From: Pseudomonadota bacterium
GTDB taxonomy: Bacteria; Pseudomonadota; Alphaproteobacteria; JACQOE01
Direction of reading: 5' to 3'
DNA length: 58,511 nt
Assembly: GCA_016202695.1 (NCBI GenBank)
Contig: JACQOE010000001.1
Coordinates: forward strand, 1-58,511
A model generated the notes under the pieces. That model did not search any database. It saw nothing but the letters and a program-made list of their open reading frames with translations, and had not been told where the DNA came from. The translations under genes and the position numbers were made by a program. Shown piece after piece: positions 1-8,396 of this stretch (positions are counted from its first letter, which is position 1; each line of letters starts with the position of its first letter).

Positions 1-1371
1 ATCCTCCACCACACCGACATGGGCGGGAGGGTGCCGGGCGGCAACGCCACCGACTCGACCGAGATCTTCCAGGAGGGGCTGCGCATCCCGCCGACCAAGT
101 TCTACGAGCGGGGCAAGCCCAACCCGACGATCTTCCGCCTGATCGAGCACAACGTGCGGGTGCCGGACAAGGTGCTGGGCGACGTGCGCGCCCAGATCGC
201 CGCCCTCCACTACGGCGCGCGCGAGCTGGAGAAGCTCCTCGAGGAGCACGACGTCCACGAGTTCAAGGCCTACATGGCCGACCTCATCGACTACGCCGAG
301 CGGCTGACCCGCAGGAGCATCGCCGCGCTCCCCGACGGCGAGGTCGAGTTCGTCGAGTGGAACGACGACAACGGGGTCGACGACGTGCCGGTCAAGTACG
401 TCTGCAAGCTGACCAAGAAGGGCGACGAGCTGACGCTCGACTACACCGGCACCTCGCCCCAGACCACCGGCGCGCTCAACCCCAACTTCTGGTTCACCGC
501 CTCCTGCGCCTACGCCGCGATCCGCACCGTGCTCGATCCCGACACCCCCAACAACGCCGGATTCTACAAGCCGATCAAATTCATCGCCCCCGAGGGCACC
601 TTCATCAACCCGCGCTTCCCGGCGCCGGTGGGGGCGCGCGGCCAGGCCGGCTACCGCTGCCGGTCGGTGGTGATGGGGGCGCTGGCGCAGCTCGTTCCGG
701 GGCGGCTGCCGGCCTGCCCCGGGGGCTCGGAGTTCGCCGTCGTCTATGCCGGCTACGACGAGAACCGCAAGCCCTTCCTGCTGCTCGAGTTCCACAACAT
801 GACCGGCCACGGCGGCGGACCCGACGTCGACGGCCAGGACGCCGGCCCCTTCGCGCTCGGCAACGTCGCCAACGTCCCGGTGGAGGTGATCGAGGCCGAG
901 AACCCGGTGCTGATGGAGGAGTACGCCTTCCTCCCCGACACCGGCGGGGCCGGGAAATACCGCGGCGCGCTGGGCATCGTCCGCCAGTACCGCCTGCTCG
1001 CGCGCGAGGCGACCGTGCAGCTTCGCTCCGACCGCCAGAAATTCCGCCCCTGGGGCCTTCTGGGCGGCAAGGGCGGGGCCTTCGGGCACTGCGTCTTCAA
1101 CCCCGCCAAGGAGGCCCTGACCCTGCCCTCCAAGTTCGTCCGGACGATGAAGCGGGGCGACGTGCTGAGGGGGGAGATGCCGGGCTCGGGCGGCTACGGC
1201 GATCCCTTCGAGCGCGACCCCGCGGCCGTGCTCGAGGACGTGCTGGACGAGAAGATCACCCCCGGCCACGCGGCCGCGGAGTACGGGGTGGTGATCGATC
1301 CGCGAACCCTCGCCGTCGACAGGAAAGCGACCGAGCGCAAGCGGGCCGAGATGAGGCGCGGCGCCGCCTGA
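1..1371 (+). CDS. hyuB: Hydantoinase B / oxoprolinase family subunit (5' partial)
   Basis: C-terminal 456 residues of a HyuB-type subunit; the frame is open from base 1, so the start lies upstream. The first visible residues HHTDMGG correspond to about residue 122 of the complete HyuB at 31748-33412, so about 120 residues are missing. Family hallmarks follow: GRVPGG, an EGLRIPP segment, NNAGFYKPI and the C-terminal glycine-rich GSGGYGDPFERDP. HyuB pairs with HyuA in ATP-dependent opening of hydantoins or 5-oxoproline in the cytoplasm. No hyuA is visible here; it should lie upstream. It leads a plus-strand run, with the next gene 39 bases on. Family is certain, substrate unknown. Confidence 0.93.
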   Translation: MLHHTDMGGRVPGGNATDSTEIFQEGLRIPPTKFYERGKPNPTIFRLIEHNVRVPDKVLGDVRAQIAALHYGARELEKLLEEHDVHEFKAYMADLIDYAERLTRRSIAALPDGEVEFVEWNDDNGVDDVPVKYVCKLTKKGDELTLDYTGTSPQTTGALNPNFWFTASCAYAAIRTVLDPDTPNNAGFYKPIKFIAPEGTFINPRFPAPVGARGQAGYRCRSVVMGALAQLVPGRLPACPGGSEFAVVYAGYDENRKPFLLLEFHNMTGHGGGPDVDGQDAGPFALGNVANVPVEVIEAENPVLMEEYAFLPDTGGAGKYRGALGIVRQYRLLAREATVQLRSDRQKFRPWGLLGGKGGAFGHCVFNPAKEALTLPSKFVRTMKRGDVLRGEMPGSGGYGDPFERDPAAVLEDVLDEKITPGHAAAEYGVVIDPRTLAVDRKATERKRAEMRRGAA

Positions 1372-1410
1372 ACCCGGCGCCGCGGCGCCCCCGACGGAAG
1401 GAGACAGACG

Positions 1411-2862
1411 ATGTTCCGCTACCGGTACTACCAGAAGCTGGCGGCAGAGAAGGACGCCTTCTACGCCAAGGTCGCGGCCGTGGCGCGCAAGGTGGGCATG
1501 CGCGACGAATGGAAGGGGGACCTCGGCCTCACCGGCTCCAACTCCGCCCGCCCCGCCTACCTGCGCAAGGACATCATCGACCGCATCGTCGAGGGGGCGA
1601 CCAGCAAGACCAACCTCGTGGTCTACCTGGAGAAGATCCGCGAGATGGTGAAGGAGGTCTACGGCGAGCGCTACGACGCCCTGCCGATCAGCACCTGCGA
1701 GGCGGCGGTGTGGGTTTCGCTCGACACCCTCGCCAGCCCGCCCTTCTCGGGCCGGGGCGACAACTACCGCTCCCGCTACCTCGCCCTCTACGAGTCCCAC
1801 GCCGAGCACCACCTCAGCTACGGCCGCCCCTTCCCGCCCAAGTACAAGGACATCTTCGCCGACCGCACCAATACCGCCGGCGAGCTCGGCATAATCGGCC
1901 GCCGGCTCGCCAATCTCGACGTCCTGATCGTCAAGGCGGCGGGCGCCGACTACGACGTGCACGGGGTCCGCGGCATGGTCACGCCCCTCCTCACCCGGAT
2001 CGACCCGCAGGCGACCAAGGCCCGGCTCAAGACCGCGATCGAGCGCCACATCGACACCGTCTCGGCGGTCGTCGGCCTCGGCTACGACACCGCCGGCTAC
2101 GGCTACGGGGCCAAGGCCGACGGCAAGAACTCCGACCTCAAGAAGGCGATGGGCGACCTCGCCGAGGAGTACGACCTCCCCTACATCGTCGACAACGCCC
2201 GCGGCACGCCCTTCGTCGGCTACCACCCGGCCGACATCAACGCCCACGTGCTCACCTACAGCATGGACAAGGTCGCCGGCGCGATCACCAGCGGCCTGAT
2301 CATCGGCCGCGAGGACTACATGGTGCCCCTGCGCCGGGCGATCGGCTTCTTCGCCGACCGCTTCGGGGGCGGCGTCAGCACCTACGGCAAGGGGGCGTTC
2401 ATCGCCTTCGACATGGGGCGCGAGGCGCTGGTGAGCCAGTGCGCCGCCCTCGAGTGGATCCTGAAGAACCGGCGGACGATCGAGAAGGCGATCGACGACC
2501 TCTACGCCATCACCGTCGAGGAGTGCGCGCCGGTGATCGAGAAGTACGGCCGCGGGATCATGATCGAGAAGAGCTACAACGGCGGCGGCGTCGAGCTCAA
2601 CTACACCCGCACCTGGGACGGCGGGCGCCTCGGCATCCCGATCTTCTGCATCGAGGACAAGGCCGCGAACCTGAACCTGCTCTCCAACGCCTTCGGCGCG
2701 ATGGGCCTCCTGCCCCCGTCCTGCGACGAGGGCAACATCACCGTCACCCCCGGCCGCGGCATGCTCGATGCCGACGGCAACCTGATCCCCGAGCGCGCCC
2801 GCGTCGGCGTCCGCGCCATGAACGAGGTGCTGCTCCTGCTCGGCGACCTGGTGAAGGAGTGA
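1411..2862 (+). CDS. Uncharacterised fold-type I PLP-dependent enzyme
   Basis: 483 residues with the layout of a fold-type I PLP enzyme. An aspartate in VDNARGTP (D261) would contact the pyridine nitrogen, and YSMDKVAGA supplies the likely Schiff-base lysine, K287. The start is supported by AAGGAG seven bases upstream. It resembles beta-eliminating lyase or SelA-like proteins in general organisation, but I cannot assign it to a named enzyme. It is soluble, with no signal peptide or membrane segment. It sits between hyuB (39 bases upstream) and two ornithine-cyclodeaminase-like genes, so a role on an amino acid released by ring opening is an inference. Aminotransferase, lyase and racemase activities are all possible. 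Confidence 0.8.
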   Translation: MFRYRYYQKLAAEKDAFYAKVAAVARKVGMRDEWKGDLGLTGSNSARPAYLRKDIIDRIVEGATSKTNLVVYLEKIREMVKEVYGERYDALPISTCEAAVWVSLDTLASPPFSGRGDNYRSRYLALYESHAEHHLSYGRPFPPKYKDIFADRTNTAGELGIIGRRLANLDVLIVKAAGADYDVHGVRGMVTPLLTRIDPQATKARLKTAIERHIDTVSAVVGLGYDTAGYGYGAKADGKNSDLKKAMGDLAEEYDLPYIVDNARGTPFVGYHPADINAHVLTYSMDKVAGAITSGLIIGREDYMVPLRRAIGFFADRFGGGVSTYGKGAFIAFDMGREALVSQCAALEWILKNRRTIEKAIDDLYAITVEECAPVIEKYGRGIMIEKSYNGGGVELNYTRTWDGGRLGIPIFCIEDKAANLNLLSNAFGAMGLLPPSCDEGNITVTPGRGMLDADGNLIPERARVGVRAMNEVLLLLGDLVKE

Positions 2863-2896
2863 CGCCGCCGGCTGCGGCGGGCGGGTCGGGCGCGCC

Positions 2897-3907
2897 ATGC
2901 CGAAACTGAGGATCGTCGGCGAGGCCGAGGTCCGCTCGCTGACGACGGTGGCGGACGCGCTCGCCATCGTCGAGGAGACCTACCGCGAGTTCGGGCGCAC
3001 CGGATCGCAAGGGCTTTCCGATCCCCCCTCCCTCTTCGCCGGCTCGAAGCGCCCCGGCCACGCCGCCTTCAAGGTCAAGGGGGCGACGCTCGCCGGCGTC
3101 GGCGTGACCGGGCTCCGCCTGATCGCCGACGCGCCGCCCGGGGAGGGGGGCAGGACCTACGACTTCTGCTACGTCCTCGACGACCGCACCGGCGAGCCGC
3201 TGGGGCTGGTCGAGGAGACCTGGCTGCACGCGCTCCGCACCGCCCTCACCGGGGTGGTGGCGGCCAAGGCCCTGGCCCGGCCCGACTCGCGGATCGCCGC
3301 CGTGATCGGCGCCGGCAAGATCGCGGCCGAGCTGTTCCCCGCCCTCACCCAGACCTTCCGGCTCGCCGAGGTGCGCGTCGCCGCGCGCCGGCGCGAGAGC
3401 GCCCGCGCCTTCGCCCTTGGCCACGGGGCGGCGACCGGGGTTCCCTTCCGGGCGGCGGCCGACGCCGCCGAGGCGATCGCCGGCGCCGACATCGTCATCA
3501 CCCTCACCACCGCCGACCAGCCCTTCGTCAAGCCGGGGATGCTGAAGGCCGGCGCCTTCCTCTGCTCGATGGGCGAGGGCGAGGAGGTGGACCACGCGGT
3601 CCTCGACGAGGTCGACCGGTTCGTCGTCGACGACTTCGAGTACGCCACCCGGCTCGGCGACATCGCCGCCTGGATCCGGAAGGGCCGCGCCCCGCGCGAG
3701 GCCCTCGCCGCCCGGGTCGACTCCGAGATCGGCGCCATCTGCGCCGGCCGCGCGCCGGGACGCCAAGACCCCGGCGAGCGCATCTACGCCGTGATCCAGG
3801 GGATGGCGATCTGCGACCTCGCGCTCGCCAACTGGGTGCTGGGCCGGGCGCGGGCGCGCGGCCTCGGGTCCGAGGCCGAGGTGTTCGCGCCCGGCGCCCC
3901 GGGTTGA
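2897..3907 (+). CDS. Ornithine cyclodeaminase / mu-crystallin family protein (copy 1)
   Basis: 336 residues of the OCD/mu-crystallin fold. An N-terminal substrate region includes the KVKGATL segment with the family lysine. It is followed by a Rossmann domain with VIGAGKIA for NAD(P) and then GADIVITLTTADQPF and a VDDFEYA segment. Members catalyse ornithine cyclodeamination, ketimine or imino acid reduction, or alanine dehydrogenation in the cytoplasm. It begins 34 bases after the PLP enzyme. The following gene is a second, diverged copy whose start lies just past this stop. The family is clear, but the substrate cannot be read from sequence. Confidence 0.9.
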   Translation: MPKLRIVGEAEVRSLTTVADALAIVEETYREFGRTGSQGLSDPPSLFAGSKRPGHAAFKVKGATLAGVGVTGLRLIADAPPGEGGRTYDFCYVLDDRTGEPLGLVEETWLHALRTALTGVVAAKALARPDSRIAAVIGAGKIAAELFPALTQTFRLAEVRVAARRRESARAFALGHGAATGVPFRAAADAAEAIAGADIVITLTTADQPFVKPGMLKAGAFLCSMGEGEEVDHAVLDEVDRFVVDDFEYATRLGDIAAWIRKGRAPREALAARVDSEIGAICAGRAPGRQDPGERIYAVIQGMAICDLALANWVLGRARARGLGSEAEVFAPGAPG

Positions 3908-3918
3908 GGACCGGGCCG

Positions 3919-4890
3919 ATGCGCGTCCTCGCCACCGCCGACCTCCAGGCCCTCGTCGGTCCCGACGACGCCTTCGGCGCGGTCGAGGCGGCCTACCGCC
4001 AGTTCGGCCGCTATCGTGCGCTCGGCTCGACCCCGCCGTCCATGAACCTCGATGGGCCGACGCCCGCCTCGGCGCACCACCGGATCAAGGGGGCCTCGGC
4101 GCCCGACCTCGGCGCCGCCGGCATCCGCATCGCCTCCTATGCCGCGCGCGGCGAGGCCGACCGCAGCCACTACGCCCTCGTCCTCGACTACGAGACCGGC
4201 CGGCCGCTCGGCTTCCTCGACGAGGAGTGGCTGCACGCGCTCCGCGCCGCGACGCAGGCGATCGTCGCCGCCAAGTACCTGGCGCGCGCCGACTCCCGCG
4301 TCGTCGGCCTGATCGGCGCCGGCCGCATCGCCAGCCATCTCTTCCCCGCCCTCGCCCGGCGCTTCCCCATCGCCGACGTCCGGGTCATGGCCAAGCCGTC
4401 CGAGGGCGCCGCCGCCTTCGCCCGCCGCCACGCCGCCGCCGGCCTCCCCGTCCGGGCGGTGGAGACCGCCGAGGCGGCGGTGCGCGGCGCCGACATCGTC
4501 ATCACCATCACCACCGCGCGCCAGCCCTTCCTCGAGCCCGGCTGGCTCGCCCCCGGCGCGTTCCTGTGCTCGATGGGCGGGGTGCACGAGGTCTTCGCCG
4601 GCGTGCTGGCCGAGGCCGACCGCTTCGTCGTCGACGATTTCGACTATGCGCTCAGCCGCGGCGACATGGGAGCGTGGGTCAAGGCCGGCGATTACACCGC
4701 CGCCGACCTGAGGGCGCGGCTCGACGCCGACATCGGCGAGATCGTCGCCGGCCTCAAGCCCGGGCGGCGGACCGACTCCGAGCGCGTCCTCGCCATCATC
4801 CAGGGCCTCGCGGTCTGCGACCTCGCCATGGCCAAGCTCGCCGTCGACCGCGCCAACGAGGCGGGCCGCGGCCTCTGGGTGGAGGTCTGA
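3919..4890 (+). CDS. Ornithine cyclodeaminase / mu-crystallin family protein (copy 2)
   Basis: Tandem paralogue of the preceding gene, 323 residues from the chosen ATG at 3919. An in-frame TTG at 3904 overlaps the previous stop, but the ATG has GAGGA at a usable distance and gives the family-like MRVLATADLQ. The Rossmann motif is LIGAGRIA, and GADIVITITTARQPF and VDDFDYA match copy 1. The two copies differ through most of the substrate half, so they probably act on different substrates or form a hetero-oligomer. The coxL-like gene follows after 17 bases. Confidence 0.9.
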   Translation: MRVLATADLQALVGPDDAFGAVEAAYRQFGRYRALGSTPPSMNLDGPTPASAHHRIKGASAPDLGAAGIRIASYAARGEADRSHYALVLDYETGRPLGFLDEEWLHALRAATQAIVAAKYLARADSRVVGLIGAGRIASHLFPALARRFPIADVRVMAKPSEGAAAFARRHAAAGLPVRAVETAEAAVRGADIVITITTARQPFLEPGWLAPGAFLCSMGGVHEVFAGVLAEADRFVVDDFDYALSRGDMGAWVKAGDYTAADLRARLDADIGEIVAGLKPGRRTDSERVLAIIQGLAVCDLAMAKLAVDRANEAGRGLWVEV

Positions 4891-4907
4891 TCCGCGAGGC
4901 GGTGGCG

Positions 4908-7259
4908 ATGACGGCGGCAGAGATCGGCAGGGCCGTGCAAAGGCTCGAGGACGAGCGGTTCCTCACCGGCCGCGGCCGCTACGTTCCCGACATCGAGCTG
5001 CCCCGTCAGGCGCGGGTCGCGTTCGTCCGCTCGCCCCACGCCCACGCCCGGGTCCTCGCCTGCGACGTGGCCAAGGCCCGGGCGGCGCCCGGGGTCGTCG
5101 CCGCCTTCGCCGGCGCCGACATCGCCGCCGAGGGCCTTCCCGGCGTGCCCGTGGAGGTGCCCCCGCCGACGCTCCGCCGCCCGCCGCCCGGCACGCCCGC
5201 CTGGGCGCCCCCTCATTACCCGGCCCTCGCCCACGAGCGGGTGCGCTACGTCGGCGAGGCGGTGGCCCTGATCGCGGCCGAGACCGAGGCCCAGGCCCGC
5301 GACGCGGCCGAACTGGTCGAGGTCGCGTACCAGCCGCTTCCCGCCGTGACCGAGGTCGCCGAGGCGACCGCGCCGGGCGCGCCCCGGGTCTGGGACGAGT
5401 ACCCGGGCAACCTCTGCTTCGACTATCGCGCCGGCGACGCGGGCGCGACCGAGGCGGCCTTCGCCCGCGCCGCTAAGGTCGTCCGCCTCGGGCTGGTCAA
5501 CAACCGGATCGTCGCCAGCCCCCTGGAGCCGCGCGGCGCCATCGCCGCCTACGACCAGGCGAGCGAGACCTTCACCCTCTACACCGGCACCCAGAAGCCC
5601 CATCAGCTTCGCGACGCGCTTGCCGGCAAGGTGTTCAAGGTTCCCGCCGAACGCATCCGCCTGGTCTCGCCCGACGTGGGCGGGGGCTTCGGCTCGCGCA
5701 ACGGCCTCTACCCCGAGTTCCTGGCGCTCCTCTGGGCGGCGCGCCGGTGCGGGCGGGCGCTCCACTGGATCGCCGAGCGCACGGAAGGGTTCCTGAGCGA
5801 CGTGCACGGCCGCGACAACTTCACCGAGGCCGAACTTGCGCTCGACGAGGACGGAACCTTCCTCGCCGTCCGCGCCTCGACGCTGGTCAACCTCGGCGCC
5901 TACGTCGCGCCACGGGCGATGGTGCCGACGACCAACGGCCTGCAGATGCTCTGCGGGCCCTACCGGATCGCCGCCGCCGCGGCCGAGGTGCGCGGCGTCT
6001 TCACCCACACCAGCCCGACCCACGTCTACCGCGGCGCCGGGCGGCCCGAGGGGGCCTATGTGATCGAGCGCCTGGTCGACGCCGCGGCGCGGGCGCTCGG
6101 GCGCGACCCGGCCGAGCTTCGCCGCCGCAACCTGATCCCGGCCTCCGCCCTGCCCCACACCATCCCCATGGGCGGCACCTACGACGGCGGCGATTTCCCC
6201 CACGTGTTCGAGGCGGCGCTCGCCCGCGCCGACCGGCCCGGCTTCCCCGCCCGCCGCGCCGCGGCCGAGGCCCGCGGCCGGCTCCGGGGGATGGGGCTGG
6301 CGGTGTTCGTCGAGCACCTCCACGCCAAGGGCCACGAGGACGAGGCCGAGATCGCGATTCGCGCCGACGGCACGGCCGAGCTTGCCGTCGGCTCCTGCTC
6401 CAACGGCCAGGGGCACGAGACGGTCTTCGCCCAGATCGCCGCCGCGCGGCTGGGGCTCCCGGTCGCGGCGGTGCGGGTGGTTCAGGGCGACACCGCCCGC
6501 GTCCGCAAGGGCCACGGCACCGGCGCCTCGCGCTCGCTCACCCTCGCCGGAGGCGCGGTGGTCGCCGCACTCGACGGCGTGATCGAGCGCGGCCGCGGGC
6601 TTGCCGCGGCGCTGCTGGAGGCCGCCCCCTCGGACGTCGAGTTCGCCGCCGGCCGCTATCGCGTCGCCGGCACCGACCGCGCCCTCGCCCTCGCCGAGGT
6701 CGCCGGCGCGGCCGAGGCCGGCGAGGGAGCCCCGGACGGCATGGCCGGCCCGCTCGCCTTCACCGCCGATCACCGCGCCCCGGCCGACACCTTCCCCTGC
6801 GGCGCCCATGTCTGCGAGGTCGAGGTCGATCCCGGGACCGGGACGGTCGCGGTCGTCGCCTACACCGCCGTCCACGACTTCGGCCGCCTGGTCAACCCCA
6901 TGATCGTCGAGGGCCAGGTGCACGGGGCGCTGGCCCAGGGCCTCGGCCAGGCGCTCCTGGAGCGGGCGCGCTACGACCCCGAGACCGGCCAGCTCCTCAG
7001 CGCCTCCTTCGTCGACTACGCCCTTCCCCGCGCCGACGATCTGCCGGCCTTCGCCTTCGCCGCCGGCGAGCACTCGCGCGGGGCGAACGCGCTCGGCGTC
7101 AAGGGCTGCGGCGAGGCCGGCTGCAGCGGCGCCCCGCCCGCCCTCGTCAACGCCGTCCTCGATGCCCTGGCGCCGCTCGGCGTGACCGACCTCGCCATGC
7201 CGCTCACCCCCTTCGCCGTGTTCTCGGCCATCGCCGGGGCCGGCCGCCGGCGCGCCTGA
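4908..7259 (+). CDS. CoxL/XdhB-type molybdenum hydroxylase large subunit (orphan)
   Basis: 783-residue molybdopterin-cytosine-dinucleotide type large subunit of the xanthine dehydrogenase / CO dehydrogenase superfamily. Visible hallmarks are VGGGFGSR at residue 257, VYRGAGR at 373-379 and KGCGEAG with the presumed catalytic glutamate E736. The 373-379 motif is of the form II (AYRGAGR) type and lacks the AYxCSFR loop of true CO dehydrogenase, so this is more likely a hydroxylase of an aldehyde or N-heterocycle. The ATG at 4908 was chosen because the protein then begins in the usual RLEDERFLTGRGRY region; the frame is open further upstream. No FAD or 2Fe-2S subunit gene lies in the window, which is unusual. 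Confidence 0.9.
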   Translation: MTAAEIGRAVQRLEDERFLTGRGRYVPDIELPRQARVAFVRSPHAHARVLACDVAKARAAPGVVAAFAGADIAAEGLPGVPVEVPPPTLRRPPPGTPAWAPPHYPALAHERVRYVGEAVALIAAETEAQARDAAELVEVAYQPLPAVTEVAEATAPGAPRVWDEYPGNLCFDYRAGDAGATEAAFARAAKVVRLGLVNNRIVASPLEPRGAIAAYDQASETFTLYTGTQKPHQLRDALAGKVFKVPAERIRLVSPDVGGGFGSRNGLYPEFLALLWAARRCGRALHWIAERTEGFLSDVHGRDNFTEAELALDEDGTFLAVRASTLVNLGAYVAPRAMVPTTNGLQMLCGPYRIAAAAAEVRGVFTHTSPTHVYRGAGRPEGAYVIERLVDAAARALGRDPAELRRRNLIPASALPHTIPMGGTYDGGDFPHVFEAALARADRPGFPARRAAAEARGRLRGMGLAVFVEHLHAKGHEDEAEIAIRADGTAELAVGSCSNGQGHETVFAQIAAARLGLPVAAVRVVQGDTARVRKGHGTGASRSLTLAGGAVVAALDGVIERGRGLAAALLEAAPSDVEFAAGRYRVAGTDRALALAEVAGAAEAGEGAPDGMAGPLAFTADHRAPADTFPCGAHVCEVEVDPGTGTVAVVAYTAVHDFGRLVNPMIVEGQVHGALAQGLGQALLERARYDPETGQLLSASFVDYALPRADDLPAFAFAAGEHSRGANALGVKGCGEAGCSGAPPALVNAVLDALAPLGVTDLAMPLTPFAVFSAIAGAGRRRA

Positions 7260-7301
7260 GCCCGACCTCCTGCCACCCGATTGCGTTTGGACAAACCTGC
7301 G

Positions 7302-8366
7302 ATGAAGATTCTGGTGCTCGCCGGCGATCATATCGGCCCGGAAATCACGCCCGCGACCGTCGCCGTGCTGGAGGCGGCGGACCGGCGCTTCGGCCTCGGC
7401 CTCGAGTTCGCGTTCATGGAGGTGGGGCTGGTGGCGCTCGCGCGCGAGGGGACGACGCTCCCCGGGAGCGTGGTCGAGGCCGCGCGCGCCGCCGACGGGG
7501 TGGTCCTCGGCCCCTGCGCCAACGCCTCCTATCCGCCGCGCGAGGAGGGCGGGATCAACGTGCCCGGCGAGCTTCGCCGGCTGCTCGACCTTTACGCCAA
7601 CGTCCGTCCCTGCCGCTCGCGGCCCTTCCTCGCCGACGCGCGGCCGGGGATGGACCTGGTCTTCGTGCGCGAGAACACCGAGGGCTTCTATCCCGACCGC
7701 AACATGCATCTCGGTGCCGGCGAGTTCATGCCCACCCCCGAGGTCGCGCTCTCGATGCGCAAGATCACCGCCGCGGGGAGCCGGCGGATCGCCCGCGCCG
7801 CCTGCGAGATCGCCCGTCGGCGGCGGGGCAGGGTCACGGCGGTGACCAAGCGCGCGCCGCTGCCGCTCAGCGACGGTCTGTTCTGGAGCGAGGTCAACAA
7901 GGCGGCGGCGGAGTTCCCGGAGGTGGTCGTCGACGAGGTGATCGTCGACGCCCTCGCCGCCCTCCTCTATCGCGATCCCGCCCGCTTCGACGTGCTGGTC
8001 GCGACCAACATGTTCGGCGACATCCTCGGCAACGCCGCCGCCGAGATGAGCGGCGGGCTCGGCCTCGCCCCCGGCCTCAACGCCGGCGACCGGCACGCCG
8101 CGGCCAACGCCGCGCACGGCTCCGCCCCCGACATCGCCGGCCAGGACAAGGCCAACCCGACGGCGCTGATCCTGTCGGCGGCGATGCTGCTCGACTGGCT
8201 CGGCGGGCGCCACGGCCGCGCCGACCTCGCCGCGGCCGCCCGCGCGGTCGAGAGATCGGTCGACGGGGCGCTGGCCGACCCCGGAAACCGCACGCCCGAC
8301 CTCGGCGGGCGCCTCGGCACGCGCGCCTTCGGCGAGGCGGTGGCCGCCCGGATCGGCGGCGCCTGA
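7302..8366 (+). CDS. Isocitrate/isopropylmalate dehydrogenase family protein
   Basis: 354-residue decarboxylating beta-hydroxyacid dehydrogenase. It has the N-terminal LAGDHIGPEI turn, RENTEGFYPD, a metal-binding segment NMFGDILGNAAAEMSGG and the cofactor region HGSAPDIAGQ. Members oxidise isopropylmalate, isocitrate, homoisocitrate, tartrate or related malates with NAD(P) and a divalent metal. The ATG at 7302 gives the canonical N-terminus; an in-frame TTG at 7281 is less likely. It is 42 bases behind the coxL-like gene and last in this plus-strand run. No leuC/leuD or leucine genes are nearby, so a catabolic tartrate- or malate-like substrate is more plausible than leucine synthesis. Confidence 0.88.
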   Translation: MKILVLAGDHIGPEITPATVAVLEAADRRFGLGLEFAFMEVGLVALAREGTTLPGSVVEAARAADGVVLGPCANASYPPREEGGINVPGELRRLLDLYANVRPCRSRPFLADARPGMDLVFVRENTEGFYPDRNMHLGAGEFMPTPEVALSMRKITAAGSRRIARAACEIARRRRGRVTAVTKRAPLPLSDGLFWSEVNKAAAEFPEVVVDEVIVDALAALLYRDPARFDVLVATNMFGDILGNAAAEMSGGLGLAPGLNAGDRHAAANAAHGSAPDIAGQDKANPTALILSAAMLLDWLGGRHGRADLAAAARAVERSVDGALADPGNRTPDLGGRLGTRAFGEAVAARIGGA

Positions 8367-8396
8367 GGCCGCGCCGCTCCCGGCGCCGCCGGTGTC

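Noticed and set aside
4908-7259. True aerobic CO dehydrogenase large subunit
   Set aside because: The AYxCSFR motif is absent; VYRGAGR is of form II type, and no coxM or coxS lies nearby.
4692-8213. Long minus-strand open frame of over 1,100 codons antisense to the OCD, coxL-like and dehydrogenase genes
   Set aside because: It is antisense to proteins with clear family motifs and has low-complexity Gly/Arg/Ala/Asp composition typical of the complementary strand of GC-rich genes.
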